DNA of 45,673 bases from a bacterium (GTDB lineage: Bacteria > Patescibacteriota > Minisyncoccia > UBA6257 > 02-FULL-45-10c): assembly GCA_030700025.1 (NCBI GenBank), contig JAUYKI010000003.1, positions 1-45,673 of the forward strand. Reading direction: 5' to 3'. Each line of letters begins with the position of its first letter. Within the stretch, counting starts at the first letter, position 1. This document shows, one piece after another, positions 1-9,914 of the stretch. The notes beneath the pieces were generated by a model. That model saw only the letters and a list, made by a program, of their open reading frames with translations, was not told the DNA's origin and made no database searches. The translations under genes and the position numbers were made by a program.

Positions 1-690
<690 letters not shown>

Positions 691-825
691 AAGATTTCTA
701 TTGAAAAATAGAAATCGGAGTACGGTTATGTAAGATGAAAATTTTTACACAAAACGGTATTGGCCGAGGAACCTTCGTGTTTCGGCCTTGGGATGACTAA
801 AAAATTTTTTAATTCAGTTCAAATC

Positions 826-853
826 AAAAATTCCGCGTTAACGCGGAATTTTT
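826..853 (+). terminator. Perfect palindrome/terminator between 16S and the pseudopilin gene
   Basis: AAAAATTCCGCGTTAACGCGGAATTTTT, 28-bp perfect palindrome ending in T-run. Confidence 0.75.
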
Positions 854-894
854 GGTTATTATAGCGGGGGTTATTTTTTTGCTACAATTAGACT

Positions 895-1455
895 ATGAAT
901 CAAAGGGCCTTTACTTTGCTGGAATTTTTAGTTATTTTCGGAATTTTATTATTTGTCGGTTCTATTATTTACGTAATTAATCCGCGCGAGCTTTTGGCGG
1001 AATGGCGGGACAGCAACCGGATGGCCGATTTGAATAAAATAGAAAGCGCGCTTTCGGATTATTTGGCAACGGCCAGCGGCCAGCGTTTTGATTTTGATTG
1101 CTCCAATAAATGTTACGCCAGTTTTAATGGAATCGGAGAAAGCTGTGATTCCCGGTATGTTAGGAAAACAGTTTCTGAGCAGGCGGGCCGGGGAATTGAC
1201 GGCAGCGGCTGGTTGCCGGCAGATTTTACGGGAGACGAAGAATTGCGGTTCGCGCTTTTGCCGGTTGACCCGATTAATGATGGGGATCATTTTTATTCTT
1301 TCGCCTGCGATAACGTTACTCGGACTTTTGAATTAAACGCTAAAATGGAAAGCTCGCGTTATTCGCAAGGTGGCAAGGACGACGTGGAATCAGCCGACGG
1401 CGGCGATAACCCCGGTCTTTATGAAGTTGGAACTAAGCCTGGTCTAGGATTATGA
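895..1455 (+). CDS. Type IV pilin/pseudopilin-like protein with N-terminal methylation motif
   Basis: RAFTLLEFLVIFGILLFVGSIIYVI prepilin-type N-terminus; overlaps the PilM-like gene. Confidence 0.8.
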   Translation: MNQRAFTLLEFLVIFGILLFVGSIIYVINPRELLAEWRDSNRMADLNKIESALSDYLATASGQRFDFDCSNKCYASFNGIGESCDSRYVRKTVSEQAGRGIDGSGWLPADFTGDEELRFALLPVDPINDGDHFYSFACDNVTRTFELNAKMESSRYSQGGKDDVESADGGDNPGLYEVGTKPGLGL

Positions 1456-2867
1456 AATTTTCGGACTTATTTTCGCCTAAAATAAAAATTGCCGGTTTGG
1501 ACATCAGCGATAACGCGGCGCGGCTTTTAGCCATTAACGAAAGCGGATTGCAAAAATCGGAAATAGCTTTGGCGCCTGGCGTTATTCGGGATGGAAAATT
1601 GATTGACCGGTCCGGTTTTTCCAAGGCATTAAATTCTTTAAAGCAGAATTTCGGGTCCGGGCAAGCCCAATTGCCGGTGGTAGTTTCGTTACCGCCTAAT
1701 AAAATTTACACCCAGACTTTTAAACTGCCGTCTTCGCCGGTTGATGATTTTCGCGAGGCGCTGGATATTAATTTGCCGTTGGCATCCCCGATAGATTTAA
1801 AAAGCGCTTTTTATGATTGGCAAAAATTAGACGGTGAATTCTTGGCGGCCTTCGCGCATAAATCCGTTGTGGCGGAATATTTGGATATTTTATCCGCGAA
1901 TGGTTTTCTGGCGGTTGCCGCGGAATTTCCGGCTTTGGCATTGGCGCGGCTGATAGAACGGCATTCCGCGGTTATTGATTTATCCAAGCCATTGGTAGTT
2001 TTGGCTTTAACCGGCAGCGGTTTAGATTTGTCCATTGTTCGGAACGGGCAATTGTATTCCCATTCTTTCGCGGACTGGTCTTCCGGCGAGCCGGAAGTTT
2101 TAAATCAGGAGATTTCCCAAATTTTAAATTTCTATCACAGCCGCTGGGGCGGGGCTATCAGCGATCTGATTTTAATTACTCCGGAAACGCAATCCAAGAT
2201 AGGAGCGGTAATCCAAGAAAGCCACCCTTCTTTAAATATCCGGCCATTATCTATTTCCGGCTTTAGTGGATTGGGCTGGCTTTGGTATGTAAGTTTGGGG
2301 GGCGCTCTGCGCGGCGAAAGTTTTGACCCCGAAGATTCCAACATTAATTTAATCCGGAAAGAAGCGGATAACGGATTTAAAAAACTGGAATGGCAGTCAT
2401 TTTTTAATTCTTGGCAGAGGGTGGCGATTTGGGGGCTGGGGATTTTAGCTGTTTTATTTTGGGGAGTATTTTTTCTCTTTCAAAACACCGCTGCTGATTT
2501 AGCGGAGCAGTCGGCTTTGAAGTCGCAAAGTTTGGAGTTTCAACAAGCTGTCTTATTGCAGGGCAAGGCCGCAGAGTTTAATTCTTTGCTTGCTAAAGTG
2601 TTAAGCGCGAAAACCCAAAGCAATAACCTTTTATTGTTGCCGGACAGCGTTTCCAGCCTGGCAAAACAGCACAACGTGACTTTGACGGAGTTATTAATTA
2701 ACGGTTCTAAGGTATCTTTGACTGGCAAGGCGGGCAATGAGGCGAGCGTGATTAATTTTAAAAACCGGCTGGGGCTTAACGAATCTTATAAAAATGTTTC
2801 TCTGCCCCTTTCCGGAATTATTTCCGGAAAAAATGGCGTGAGTTTTAATTTGACTTTTGAGATTTAA
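1452..2867 (+). CDS. PilM-like (actin-fold) protein with C-terminal TM/PilN-like extension
   Basis: KIKIAGLDISDNAARLLAINESG N-terminus typical of PilM; TM segment VAIWGLGILAVLFWGVFFLF followed by a coiled/PilN-like region. Confidence 0.7.
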   Translation: MKFSDLFSPKIKIAGLDISDNAARLLAINESGLQKSEIALAPGVIRDGKLIDRSGFSKALNSLKQNFGSGQAQLPVVVSLPPNKIYTQTFKLPSSPVDDFREALDINLPLASPIDLKSAFYDWQKLDGEFLAAFAHKSVVAEYLDILSANGFLAVAAEFPALALARLIERHSAVIDLSKPLVVLALTGSGLDLSIVRNGQLYSHSFADWSSGEPEVLNQEISQILNFYHSRWGGAISDLILITPETQSKIGAVIQESHPSLNIRPLSISGFSGLGWLWYVSLGGALRGESFDPEDSNINLIRKEADNGFKKLEWQSFFNSWQRVAIWGLGILAVLFWGVFFLFQNTAADLAEQSALKSQSLEFQQAVLLQGKAAEFNSLLAKVLSAKTQSNNLLLLPDSVSSLAKQHNVTLTELLINGSKVSLTGKAGNEASVINFKNRLGLNESYKNVSLPLSGIISGKNGVSFNLTFEI

Positions 2868-2912
2868 TCTATTAGAATATTACTCGGAACTTTGAAGCGG
2901 TAGGAGGAGAAA

Positions 2913-3110
2913 ATGATTGAAGAACTCGGGAGAAGGTCACATGAGCCGGATTTGTTTGTTTGGCACAAGCGTTTTGCGCTTTTCCCTGTGTTTATATCCG
3001 TGGAGAATCAATGGATCTGGCTCCGGTTTTATTGGGTTCAAATGACCCATTACAATTATGCCGGCGAGGAGTATGCGAGAACCGTCCGAAATCCTATTCC
3101 AGCGATTTAA
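2913..3110 (+). CDS. Small hypothetical protein
   Basis: 65-aa ORF preceded by TAGGAGGAGAAAATG (strong SD); Trp/Tyr-rich, no family recognised. Confidence 0.45.
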   Translation: MIEELGRRSHEPDLFVWHKRFALFPVFISVENQWIWLRFYWVQMTHYNYAGEEYARTVRNPIPAI

Positions 3111-3139
3111 TCCGCCCGACCCCTATCCTAATATTAATC

Positions 3140-3178
3140 CCTGCCTACCGGCAGGCAGGTCTGCCGCAATGCGGCAGA
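3140..3178. repeat. Palindromic repeat pair (CCTGCCTRCCGGCAGGCAGG type)
   Basis: CCTGCCTACCGGCAGGCAGG followed immediately by TCTGCCGCAATGCGGCAGA; a related perfect palindrome lies at 20095-20114. Confidence 0.7.
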
Positions 3179-3182
3179 TTTT

Positions 3183-3671
3183 TTATTTCCCGAAGTTTTC
3201 TACCACTTCCTGGAAAACTTTGTTTAAGATTTTTTGATCCACAGAAGAGATTTTTTTTAAAACGAATTCACTGGCTTTTAGTCGGCGGCCCCCCTTCGCC
3301 AAGGCTACGGAGGGCGAAGGCCGGATGCCGATCCGCAAGCGCCAGAAGTTTTTAGTTTTGAGAGTTTGAATGATGTTTTCGGCGCCTTTGTGCCCGCCAG
3401 AACTCCTGCCAAAGGATAATTTGAAATTGCCAAGAGTAATATCGGAGTCGTCTTGAATCACCAAAAGGCAGTCCGGTTTTACGCCTTTCATGGCTTTTTT
3501 GAGATGCTTTCCCGCTTCATTCATATAGCCGGGATTGGTGATAATTCGCAGGCCGGAGTCTTTTAAGCAGTCCGCCATTAAAAAACCGACATTGTGGTAG
3601 GTATTCTTGTATTGCGGATCATTATTTCCTAATGCGAAGATAAGTTTGAAGTTGGGCTTGCTTGTTTCCAT
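3183..3671 (-). CDS. pth: Peptidyl-tRNA hydrolase
   Basis: KLIFALGNNDPQYKNTYHNVGFLMAD; LLVIQDDSDITLGNFKLSFGRSSGGHKGAENII; Pth hallmarks with a repeat-derived insert SPSVALAKGGRR. Confidence 0.92.
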   Translation of the reverse strand: METSKPNFKLIFALGNNDPQYKNTYHNVGFLMADCLKDSGLRIITNPGYMNEAGKHLKKAMKGVKPDCLLVIQDDSDITLGNFKLSFGRSSGGHKGAENIIQTLKTKNFWRLRIGIRPSPSVALAKGGRRLKASEFVLKKISSVDQKILNKVFQEVVENFGK

Positions 3672-3753
3672 CTCTCTATTATATTAAACTATCTGTATAT
3701 TTAATAATCCGGTAATTCCTATTTTGATTATTGGTTATTGATTTTTAAAGCTT

Positions 3754-4293
3754 ATGAAGAGTTTCTTACTCGCAGTCTGGGAGGTGGCGGAAGTAGTGTT
3801 AGTTGCGGTGGTTACCGTATTTTTTATCCGCACTTTTTTGATTCAGCCTTTTTTGGTAAGCGGCGCCAGCATGGAGCCTACTTTTTCCAGCGGCGATTAT
3901 TTATTAATAGATGAAATCACTTACCGCTTCCGCGAGCCGGAGAGGGGGGAGCCGGTAGTGTTCCGCTATCCGCAAAATCCATCTACCTTCTATATTAAAA
4001 GAATTATCGGTTTGCCGGGCGAAAGAGTGGTGGTTAAGGACGGCCGAGTTTTGATTTATAACCAGCAATTTCCGGAGGGTGCTAAAATCGAGCAGGATTA
4101 TTTAACTCCGGGAGTTAGGACTACGGGCAATGTAGACGTAACTTTATCGGAAAATAATTTTTTTGTTTTGGGCGATAATCGAAATTATAGTTTTGATTCT
4201 CGCAGCTGGGGGACGCTTCCTCGTAAAAATATCACCGGTCTAGTAAGATTAAGGCTATTGCCGATTAGCCAAGTGCAAGCGTTTTCTTATTAA
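3754..4293 (+). CDS. lepB: Signal peptidase I
   Basis: VSGASMEPTFSSGDYLLID, YIKRIIGLPGERV, VLGDNRNYSFDSRSWGTL motifs. Confidence 0.93.
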   Translation: MKSFLLAVWEVAEVVLVAVVTVFFIRTFLIQPFLVSGASMEPTFSSGDYLLIDEITYRFREPERGEPVVFRYPQNPSTFYIKRIIGLPGERVVVKDGRVLIYNQQFPEGAKIEQDYLTPGVRTTGNVDVTLSENNFFVLGDNRNYSFDSRSWGTLPRKNITGLVRLRLLPISQVQAFSY

Positions 4294-4294
4294 A

Positions 4295-5584
4295 ATGTCT
4301 AAAAAATTTAATTTTCAATCGCCAAAAGGAATGCATGACATTTTGCCGCAAGATCAGCCGTGGTGGGACAAGGTTAGAAAAGAAACCCGGGAAGTAGTGG
4401 ATTTTTATAATTATCTTAGAATTGATACGCCGATTTTAGAGCCGGTAAATCTTTTTGAGCGGTCTTTGGGCGCGGGAACGGAAATCGTGGAAAAGCAAAT
4501 GTTTGTTTTGAAAGACCGGAGCGGAGACGGTTTTATTATGCGTCCCGAAGGTACCGCTTCTGTGGCGCGCGCGTATCTTCAGCACGGATTAAGCCACTTG
4601 GGCCAGCCGTTGAAGCTTTATTATGAAGGCCCGATGTTCCGTTATGAGCGTCCGCAAGCCGGCCGTCAGCGTGAATTCCATCAGATTGGATTTGAGATTT
4701 TAGGCGGGGAAAGCGATGCCATTCACGAAACGCAGGTTATTTTGCCCATCTTTCGTTTATTGGAGGGGCTTAAATTAAAGCAGTTAACAATCCGGGTAAA
4801 TACAATCGGCTGTAAAAATTGCCGTCCAACCTACGTGCAAAAATTAAAAGCTTATTACCGGAGCCGGCTTAAAAATACCTGCAAAGATTGCCAGCGGCGC
4901 TATCAATTCAACCCGCTTCGTTTATTGGATTGCAAAGAGCTGGAATGCCAGGAAATCAAAAAAAGCGCGCCGAGCATTTTGGACAGCATCTGTTCCACTT
5001 GCCATCGGCATTTTAAAGAAGTGCTGGAATATCTGGAAGAAGTAAAATTGCCGTATCAATTGGATCCGTACTTGGTCCGCGGTTTGGATTATTATAACCG
5101 GACCGTTTTTGAAATTTTCAGCGATTTCCACACCCCAGACGGACAGAAGTTGGATTTTGCTTTGGCTGGCGGGGGCAGATACGATTATTTATTTGATGTT
5201 TTAGTTGGTAAGCCGTTGCCAGCCATTGGTGGCACCATTGGAGTAGAGCGGGTAATCGAAGCTATGAAAGCAGCCAATATCAATGTTTTGCCGCGTTCTC
5301 GGGCGAAAGTATTTTTAATGCATATGGGCGTTCAAGCAAAAAAACGGAGCCTGGTTTTGTTGGAAGAATTCCGCGAGGCGAATATCCTGGTAGCGGAATC
5401 ATTGGGTAAGGATTCGCTGAATGCCCAGATGCGCTCGGCGGATAAGGCGGGTGTCGCTTTGGCTTTGATTTTTGGCCAGAAAGAAGTTTTTGAAGACTCC
5501 ATTATTATCCGGGATATGAAAACCGGCGCCCAAGAAACGGTTCCGTTGAAAAAAATTGTTAACGAAATTAAGAAGAGAATTTAG
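4295..5584 (+). CDS. hisS: Histidine--tRNA ligase
   Basis: FQSPKGMHDILP, RPEGTASVARAY, GPMFRYERPQAGRQREFHQIGFE, LVRGLDYYNRTVFE motifs. Confidence 0.96.
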   Translation: MSKKFNFQSPKGMHDILPQDQPWWDKVRKETREVVDFYNYLRIDTPILEPVNLFERSLGAGTEIVEKQMFVLKDRSGDGFIMRPEGTASVARAYLQHGLSHLGQPLKLYYEGPMFRYERPQAGRQREFHQIGFEILGGESDAIHETQVILPIFRLLEGLKLKQLTIRVNTIGCKNCRPTYVQKLKAYYRSRLKNTCKDCQRRYQFNPLRLLDCKELECQEIKKSAPSILDSICSTCHRHFKEVLEYLEEVKLPYQLDPYLVRGLDYYNRTVFEIFSDFHTPDGQKLDFALAGGGRYDYLFDVLVGKPLPAIGGTIGVERVIEAMKAANINVLPRSRAKVFLMHMGVQAKKRSLVLLEEFREANILVAESLGKDSLNAQMRSADKAGVALALIFGQKEVFEDSIIIRDMKTGAQETVPLKKIVNEIKKRI

Positions 5585-5585
5585 C

Positions 5586-5918
5586 ATGACGGATTGTGCG
5601 TTTTGTAAAATAACCACCAAAGAAATCGGCGCGGATGTAGTTTATGAAGATAGCCAGGTAATGGCTTTTAATGATATCCGGCCTTCGGCGCCCGTTCATA
5701 TTTTGGTGGTTCCTAAGGAACATATCCAATCCATTGCTCATTTGGAAAGCAATCATAATGAAATTATTTCCAAATTGATTTTTACCGCCAAGTCGCTGGC
5801 GGCCAAGTCCAATTTAAAGGGATATAAGCTGGTTTTTAATGTTGGCCGGGAGGGCGGACAGGTAATTGACCATCTGCACCTCCACCTTTTGGGCGGATGG
5901 AACCAGCGAGGTCATTAA
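5586..5918 (+). CDS. HIT family (HINT-like) protein, possibly C-terminally frameshifted
   Basis: MTDCAFCKITTKEIGADVVYED...HLHLHLLGGW; start at ATG 5586 rather than 5556. Confidence 0.88.
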   Translation: MTDCAFCKITTKEIGADVVYEDSQVMAFNDIRPSAPVHILVVPKEHIQSIAHLESNHNEIISKLIFTAKSLAAKSNLKGYKLVFNVGREGGQVIDHLHLHLLGGWNQRGH

Positions 5919-5989
5919 AGAGGGCATTGAGAAGATGCCGCGCCCCGGCCTTGATAAATAATCATTAACTTGATAATATAAAGAACATT

Positions 5990-6199
5990 ATGTTTGTACG
6001 AAGAAAAGAAGGCGAAACCACAGGATCATTTTTATTCCGTTTCAGTAAAAAAGTTCAGCAAAGCGGAATTTTGCGCGAAGTAAAGAAGCGCAAGTTTCAT
6101 CACCGCGCTAAGAGCCGGATTAAGCGGAAAATAGCCGCGATTTATCGGGACGATAAAAAGAAGGAAGTGGAACGGAGCAAGAAGATGGGTTTGTTATAA
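5990..6199 (+). CDS. rpsU: 30S ribosomal protein bS21
   Basis: VRRKEGETTGSFLFRFSKKVQQSGILREVKKRKFH. Confidence 0.88.
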   Translation: MFVRRKEGETTGSFLFRFSKKVQQSGILREVKKRKFHHRAKSRIKRKIAAIYRDDKKKEVERSKKMGLL

Positions 6200-6217
6200 A
6201 ACTCGATTCAATTCGCA

Positions 6218-6661
6218 ATGCCTTTAGAACAAAAACTTAAAGAAGATTTAAAAAATGCCATGAAGGCCGGTGATTCGGCTCGGGTTGGCGTTTTCCGAAT
6301 GCTAAATTCTGCTTTGCAGAATCGCCGAATCGAAAAGGGCAAGGACGCGGTTTTATCCGATGAAGAAGTGATGGAAGTTTTGCGGAGAGAACAGAAAAAA
6401 AGAAAAGAATCGGTGGAGGCGTTTGAAAAAGGAGGGCGGCCGGAGCTGGCGGAAAACGAAAAGTCCGAATTAGCCATTATTGAAATCTACCTTCCAAAAC
6501 AAATGAGCCGGGAAGAAATAGCGGCCGCGGTAGAAAAAATTATGTCCGGCCTCGCTGATAAAAGTAATGCCGGACTGGTAATGAAAGCGGTAATGCAGGA
6601 ACTAAAAGGAAAAGCGGACGGAAAACTTATAAGCGAGATTGTAAAAGAAAAACTGGGGTAG
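6218..6661 (+). CDS. GatB/YqeY domain-containing protein
   Basis: LKEDLKNAMKAGDSARVGVFRMLNSALQNRRIEKG; EIYLPKQMSREEI; GLVMKAVMQELKGKADGKLISEIVKEKL. Confidence 0.92.
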   Translation: MPLEQKLKEDLKNAMKAGDSARVGVFRMLNSALQNRRIEKGKDAVLSDEEVMEVLRREQKKRKESVEAFEKGGRPELAENEKSELAIIEIYLPKQMSREEIAAAVEKIMSGLADKSNAGLVMKAVMQELKGKADGKLISEIVKEKLG

Positions 6662-6673
6662 TCCCCAGTTTTT
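6648..6673 (+). terminator. Intrinsic terminator overlapping the yqeY-like stop codon
   Basis: AAAAACTGGGG-TAGT-CCCCAGTTTTT; the TAG stop is in the loop. Confidence 0.75.
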
Positions 6674-6725
6674 CTTTGTGTTAAACTTCTGAACGGAAGT
6701 TTAACAATGCCTAAGGGGGGCGCGA

Positions 6726-6956
6726 ATGAACATTGTGCTGATTGCGATTGCGGCTTACCTCGGTCTGGTTTATGTAATATGCTGGATGGTAATTTTGGGG
6801 AAAATATTGAGTGGGGGAATGCCCTGGAAAGACGCGGTATTCGCCGGATTGTTTGCCCCATTATACGTAGCTTTCGCAATTATTGCTTTGGTGGTATTTA
6901 GTCCCAGAAAGGCATGGACAGCGGTAAAGCGGGAAATAGAAATGAGAAAAAATTAA
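6726..6956 (+). CDS. Small membrane protein, hypothetical
   Basis: Two hydrophobic segments; preceded by AAGGGGGGCGCGAATG (SD-like). Confidence 0.6.
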   Translation: MNIVLIAIAAYLGLVYVICWMVILGKILSGGMPWKDAVFAGLFAPLYVAFAIIALVVFSPRKAWTAVKREIEMRKN

Positions 6957-6976
6957 TAACGACCGAAGCCGGCTTG

Positions 6977-7010
6977 TCCCTTGCTCTTGAATAAGAGCGA
7001 GGGATTTTTT
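6977..7010 (+). terminator. Intrinsic terminator
   Basis: TCCCTTGCTCTTGAATAAGAGCGAGGGATTTTTT. Confidence 0.7.
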
Positions 7011-7040
7011 ATTTAGGTAAAATTTTGATATCATTTTCTA

Positions 7041-7433
7041 ATGACGTTAGAGGTTATTGCCTTGGATAAGGGAGTTCAAAAATTTAAAGCTTTAGCAGTA
7101 AAGAAGGCTCGCCGCTTGGCGGGTTTTTTGCCTAAACGGGGGAGCGCGGAAGTCTATTTAGTCAGCGATCAGCGCATGCGGCGCTTGAATAAACAGTTCC
7201 GAGGCAAAGATAAGCCGGCCAATGTGCTTTCTTTTATAAAACCCCTGGGATTTCCCGGCGAAACGCTCGGCGAGGTATATTTGGGGCCGGTTTATATCCA
7301 AAAAAACGCCGAAGATTTGAATTTGATGCTGGTGCACGGAGTTTTGCACATTTTAGGTTTTGATCACAAGAAAAAAAGTGATAGAATTGTTATGGAAAAG
7401 AAAGAGCGTCAGCTTTTAAAAGTCATCAGTTAA
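7041..7433 (+). CDS. ybeY: Endoribonuclease YbeY / rRNA maturation factor
   Basis: LMLVHGVLHILGFDHKKK (HGxLHxxGxDH) and upstream LNKQFRGKDKPANVLSF. Confidence 0.92.
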   Translation: MTLEVIALDKGVQKFKALAVKKARRLAGFLPKRGSAEVYLVSDQRMRRLNKQFRGKDKPANVLSFIKPLGFPGETLGEVYLGPVYIQKNAEDLNLMLVHGVLHILGFDHKKKSDRIVMEKKERQLLKVIS

Positions 7434-7459
7434 TAGCCATTGGTTTTTAGTCATTTATT

Positions 7460-8686
7460 ATGTCTCAAAAGTATATTACCGGTTTAGATATCGGCTCCAA
7501 TAATATTAAGGTGGTAGTCGGCGAATTAAAAAAAGACGGCCGTTTGGCCGTAATTCGGGCAATGAAATTTCCGTCGGCCGGAATGCGCCGCGGAACGATT
7601 GATGATTTGGCGGCGATGACCCGTTCGCTCAATCAAGTTTTTGGCGAATTGAGGCAAATCTCTAAAGATGTTTTGAAAAATATTTTTTTGAATATCGGAG
7701 GACACGATATTAACATTCAATCGTCCCGCGGCATGGTGGCGGTTTCTCGTTCCGATTACGAAATTCATCAGGAAGATATTGACCGGGCGCTTCAGGGCGC
7801 GCAAGCGGTTAATTTAAAAGGAAATAACCGGATGGTTGTTCATAGCATCACTAAAGAGTTTGTGGTGGACGGCGTAGGCAATATTGCGAATCCATTGGGC
7901 ATGATCGGCAACCGGCTGGAAGTCCACAGCTTGATTGTGGATGCCTTCGGACCGAATGTGAAAAATTTAACTAAATGCGTGGAAATGGCGGGCGCTAATA
8001 TCGGCGGTTTGATTTTTGGTCCGTTTGCCGCCAGCCGTTCCGTGCTTTCTAAAAATCAAAAAGATCTGGGCGTGGCGGTTATTGATATCGGCGCGAACAC
8101 CACCAGCTTGTGCGTTTACGATGAAAATAAATTATTACATACGGCGGTTTTTCCGGTTGGTTCCGGAAATATTACAAATGATTTGGCTATCGGATTAAGG
8201 ACTTCTCCGGAAGCGGCCGAAACAGTAAAGTTGTCTTTTGGATCGGCGGTGGCGCGCGGAACCTCCGGCCGGGAAAGCATTGATCTAAAAAAAATTGATC
8301 CGGCGGCCAAAGGCCCGGTTACCAGAAAATTTATCGCGGAAATTATAGAATCTCGGCTTGCGGAAATTTTTGAATTTGTTAATAATGAGCTTAAATTAGT
8401 CAGTCGGGCCGGCCAGTTGCCCGCGGGAATAGTGCTGGTGGGCGGCGGTTCCAAATTGCCGGGAATTGTTGAATTGGCGAAAGACGAATTAAAATTGCCG
8501 GCTCAAATCGGCATACCGGAAACTTCTTCCGTAGAAATCGCCAGCGGCGAATTGAATTTGCAGGTGGAAGATCCGGGATTTGCCGGCGCTATGGGATTAT
8601 TAGAATGGGGGTTTGACCGGACTGGCGGAGGCAGAGAATCAGCAAGTAGTTTTTGGAAAAGGTTAATCAATTATTTAGTTCCTTAG
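7460..8686 (+). CDS. ftsA: Cell division protein FtsA
   Basis: YITGLDIGSNNIKVVVGEL; VAVIDIGANTTSLCVY; GIVLVGGGSKLPGI; directly upstream of ftsZ. Confidence 0.94.
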   Translation: MSQKYITGLDIGSNNIKVVVGELKKDGRLAVIRAMKFPSAGMRRGTIDDLAAMTRSLNQVFGELRQISKDVLKNIFLNIGGHDINIQSSRGMVAVSRSDYEIHQEDIDRALQGAQAVNLKGNNRMVVHSITKEFVVDGVGNIANPLGMIGNRLEVHSLIVDAFGPNVKNLTKCVEMAGANIGGLIFGPFAASRSVLSKNQKDLGVAVIDIGANTTSLCVYDENKLLHTAVFPVGSGNITNDLAIGLRTSPEAAETVKLSFGSAVARGTSGRESIDLKKIDPAAKGPVTRKFIAEIIESRLAEIFEFVNNELKLVSRAGQLPAGIVLVGGGSKLPGIVELAKDELKLPAQIGIPETSSVEIASGELNLQVEDPGFAGAMGLLEWGFDRTGGGRESASSFWKRLINYLVP

Positions 8687-8746
8687 CCCTATTTATAAAA
8701 AGCATTATATCGTATAGAATTAACTAGTTATTGATTTATTAAAAGA

Positions 8747-9913
8747 ATGGCAAAGAAAATTTTCAACGATAAAGAATCTATAGCCCACGGCGTTGCTAAC
8801 GTTAAGGTGGTTGGCATTGGCGGAGGAGGAGGCAACGCAATTTCCCGGATGCGCCGGAATTTTTCCAAGGACGTGGATTTCATTGCTATCAATACCGATG
8901 CGCAAGACCTGGAATATTGCAACGCCAAAAAGAAAATTCATATCGGCAAGAATTTAACCAAGGGCCTTGGCACCGGAATGAATCCGGAATTGGGACGGCA
9001 GGCCGCGGAAGAAACCCGCGCGGAAATCGTGGAAGCCATCAAAGGCGCGGATTTGGTTTTTTTGACCGCCGGTTTGGGCGGCGGCACTGGCTCCGGCGCT
9101 TTGCCGGTAGTGGCGGAAGCAGCCAAAGAAATGGGCGCTTTAACAGTTGCGGTAGTCACTAAGCCGTTTTCGTTTGAGGGCGCCCAGCGTTCCCGGATTG
9201 CGCAGGAAGCTTTAGTTAAATTAAAAGAAAAAGTTGATACCTTAATTATTATTCCGAACGACCGGATTTTTTCGGTTATCAATAAAGACACGCCTTTAGT
9301 AAAAGCTTTTGATATCGTGGATGATGTTTTGCGGGATTCCGTGGCTGGAATTGTAGACTTGGTGGCGATGCCCGGAATTATCAATGTAGACTTTGCCGAT
9401 ATAAAATCCATTATGCACGAAGCCGGTACTGCCTTAGTAGGCATTGGCTCGGCTTCCGGACAAGACCGGGCCGCTAAATCGGTTTCTGAAGCTTTAAACT
9501 CGCCATTGCTGGAAGTTTCCATTGAAGGCGCGAAGGGCGTGCTTTTTGGAGTGGCGGGCGGAAAAGATTTGCGCATGAGCGAAGTCAACGATATCGCGAG
9601 GAATATTGCCGATGCAATTGATTCCAACGCCAAAGTTATTTTTGGCGCTTACCATGATAATAAAATGAAGTCCGGACAGCTCCGGGTAACAGTGATTGCC
9701 ACCGGATTCAACGGAGTGGGCACTCCCAAGCCGTTAATGGCGGATTCCACATTATTTTCCGTGTCGTCCGAGCCGGTGAAGAAAATGGATTTGCCGTTGC
9801 CTCAGCGGGAATCGGCGGTTAGTGAAGAAAAATTCAAAAACCCAAAACCCCACGCGGTTAAAAAATCTGACGATGTTTGGGACATCCCAACGTTTTTAAG
9901 AAAGAAGAAGTAA
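8747..9913 (+). CDS. ftsZ: Cell division protein FtsZ
   Basis: VVGIGGGGGNAISRM; FLTAGLGGGTGSGALPVVAE; C-terminal WDIPTFLRKKK. Confidence 0.97.
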   Translation: MAKKIFNDKESIAHGVANVKVVGIGGGGGNAISRMRRNFSKDVDFIAINTDAQDLEYCNAKKKIHIGKNLTKGLGTGMNPELGRQAAEETRAEIVEAIKGADLVFLTAGLGGGTGSGALPVVAEAAKEMGALTVAVVTKPFSFEGAQRSRIAQEALVKLKEKVDTLIIIPNDRIFSVINKDTPLVKAFDIVDDVLRDSVAGIVDLVAMPGIINVDFADIKSIMHEAGTALVGIGSASGQDRAAKSVSEALNSPLLEVSIEGAKGVLFGVAGGKDLRMSEVNDIARNIADAIDSNAKVIFGAYHDNKMKSGQLRVTVIATGFNGVGTPKPLMADSTLFSVSSEPVKKMDLPLPQRESAVSEEKFKNPKPHAVKKSDDVWDIPTFLRKKK

Positions 9914-9914
9914 A

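Noticed and set aside
2960-3355. 131-aa plus-strand ORF overlapping pth
   Set aside because: Crosses palindromic repeats and the 3' end of pth; low-complexity translation.
8938-9633. 231-aa minus-strand ORF opposite ftsZ
   Set aside because: Shadow ORF from codon bias; ftsZ is unambiguous on the plus strand.
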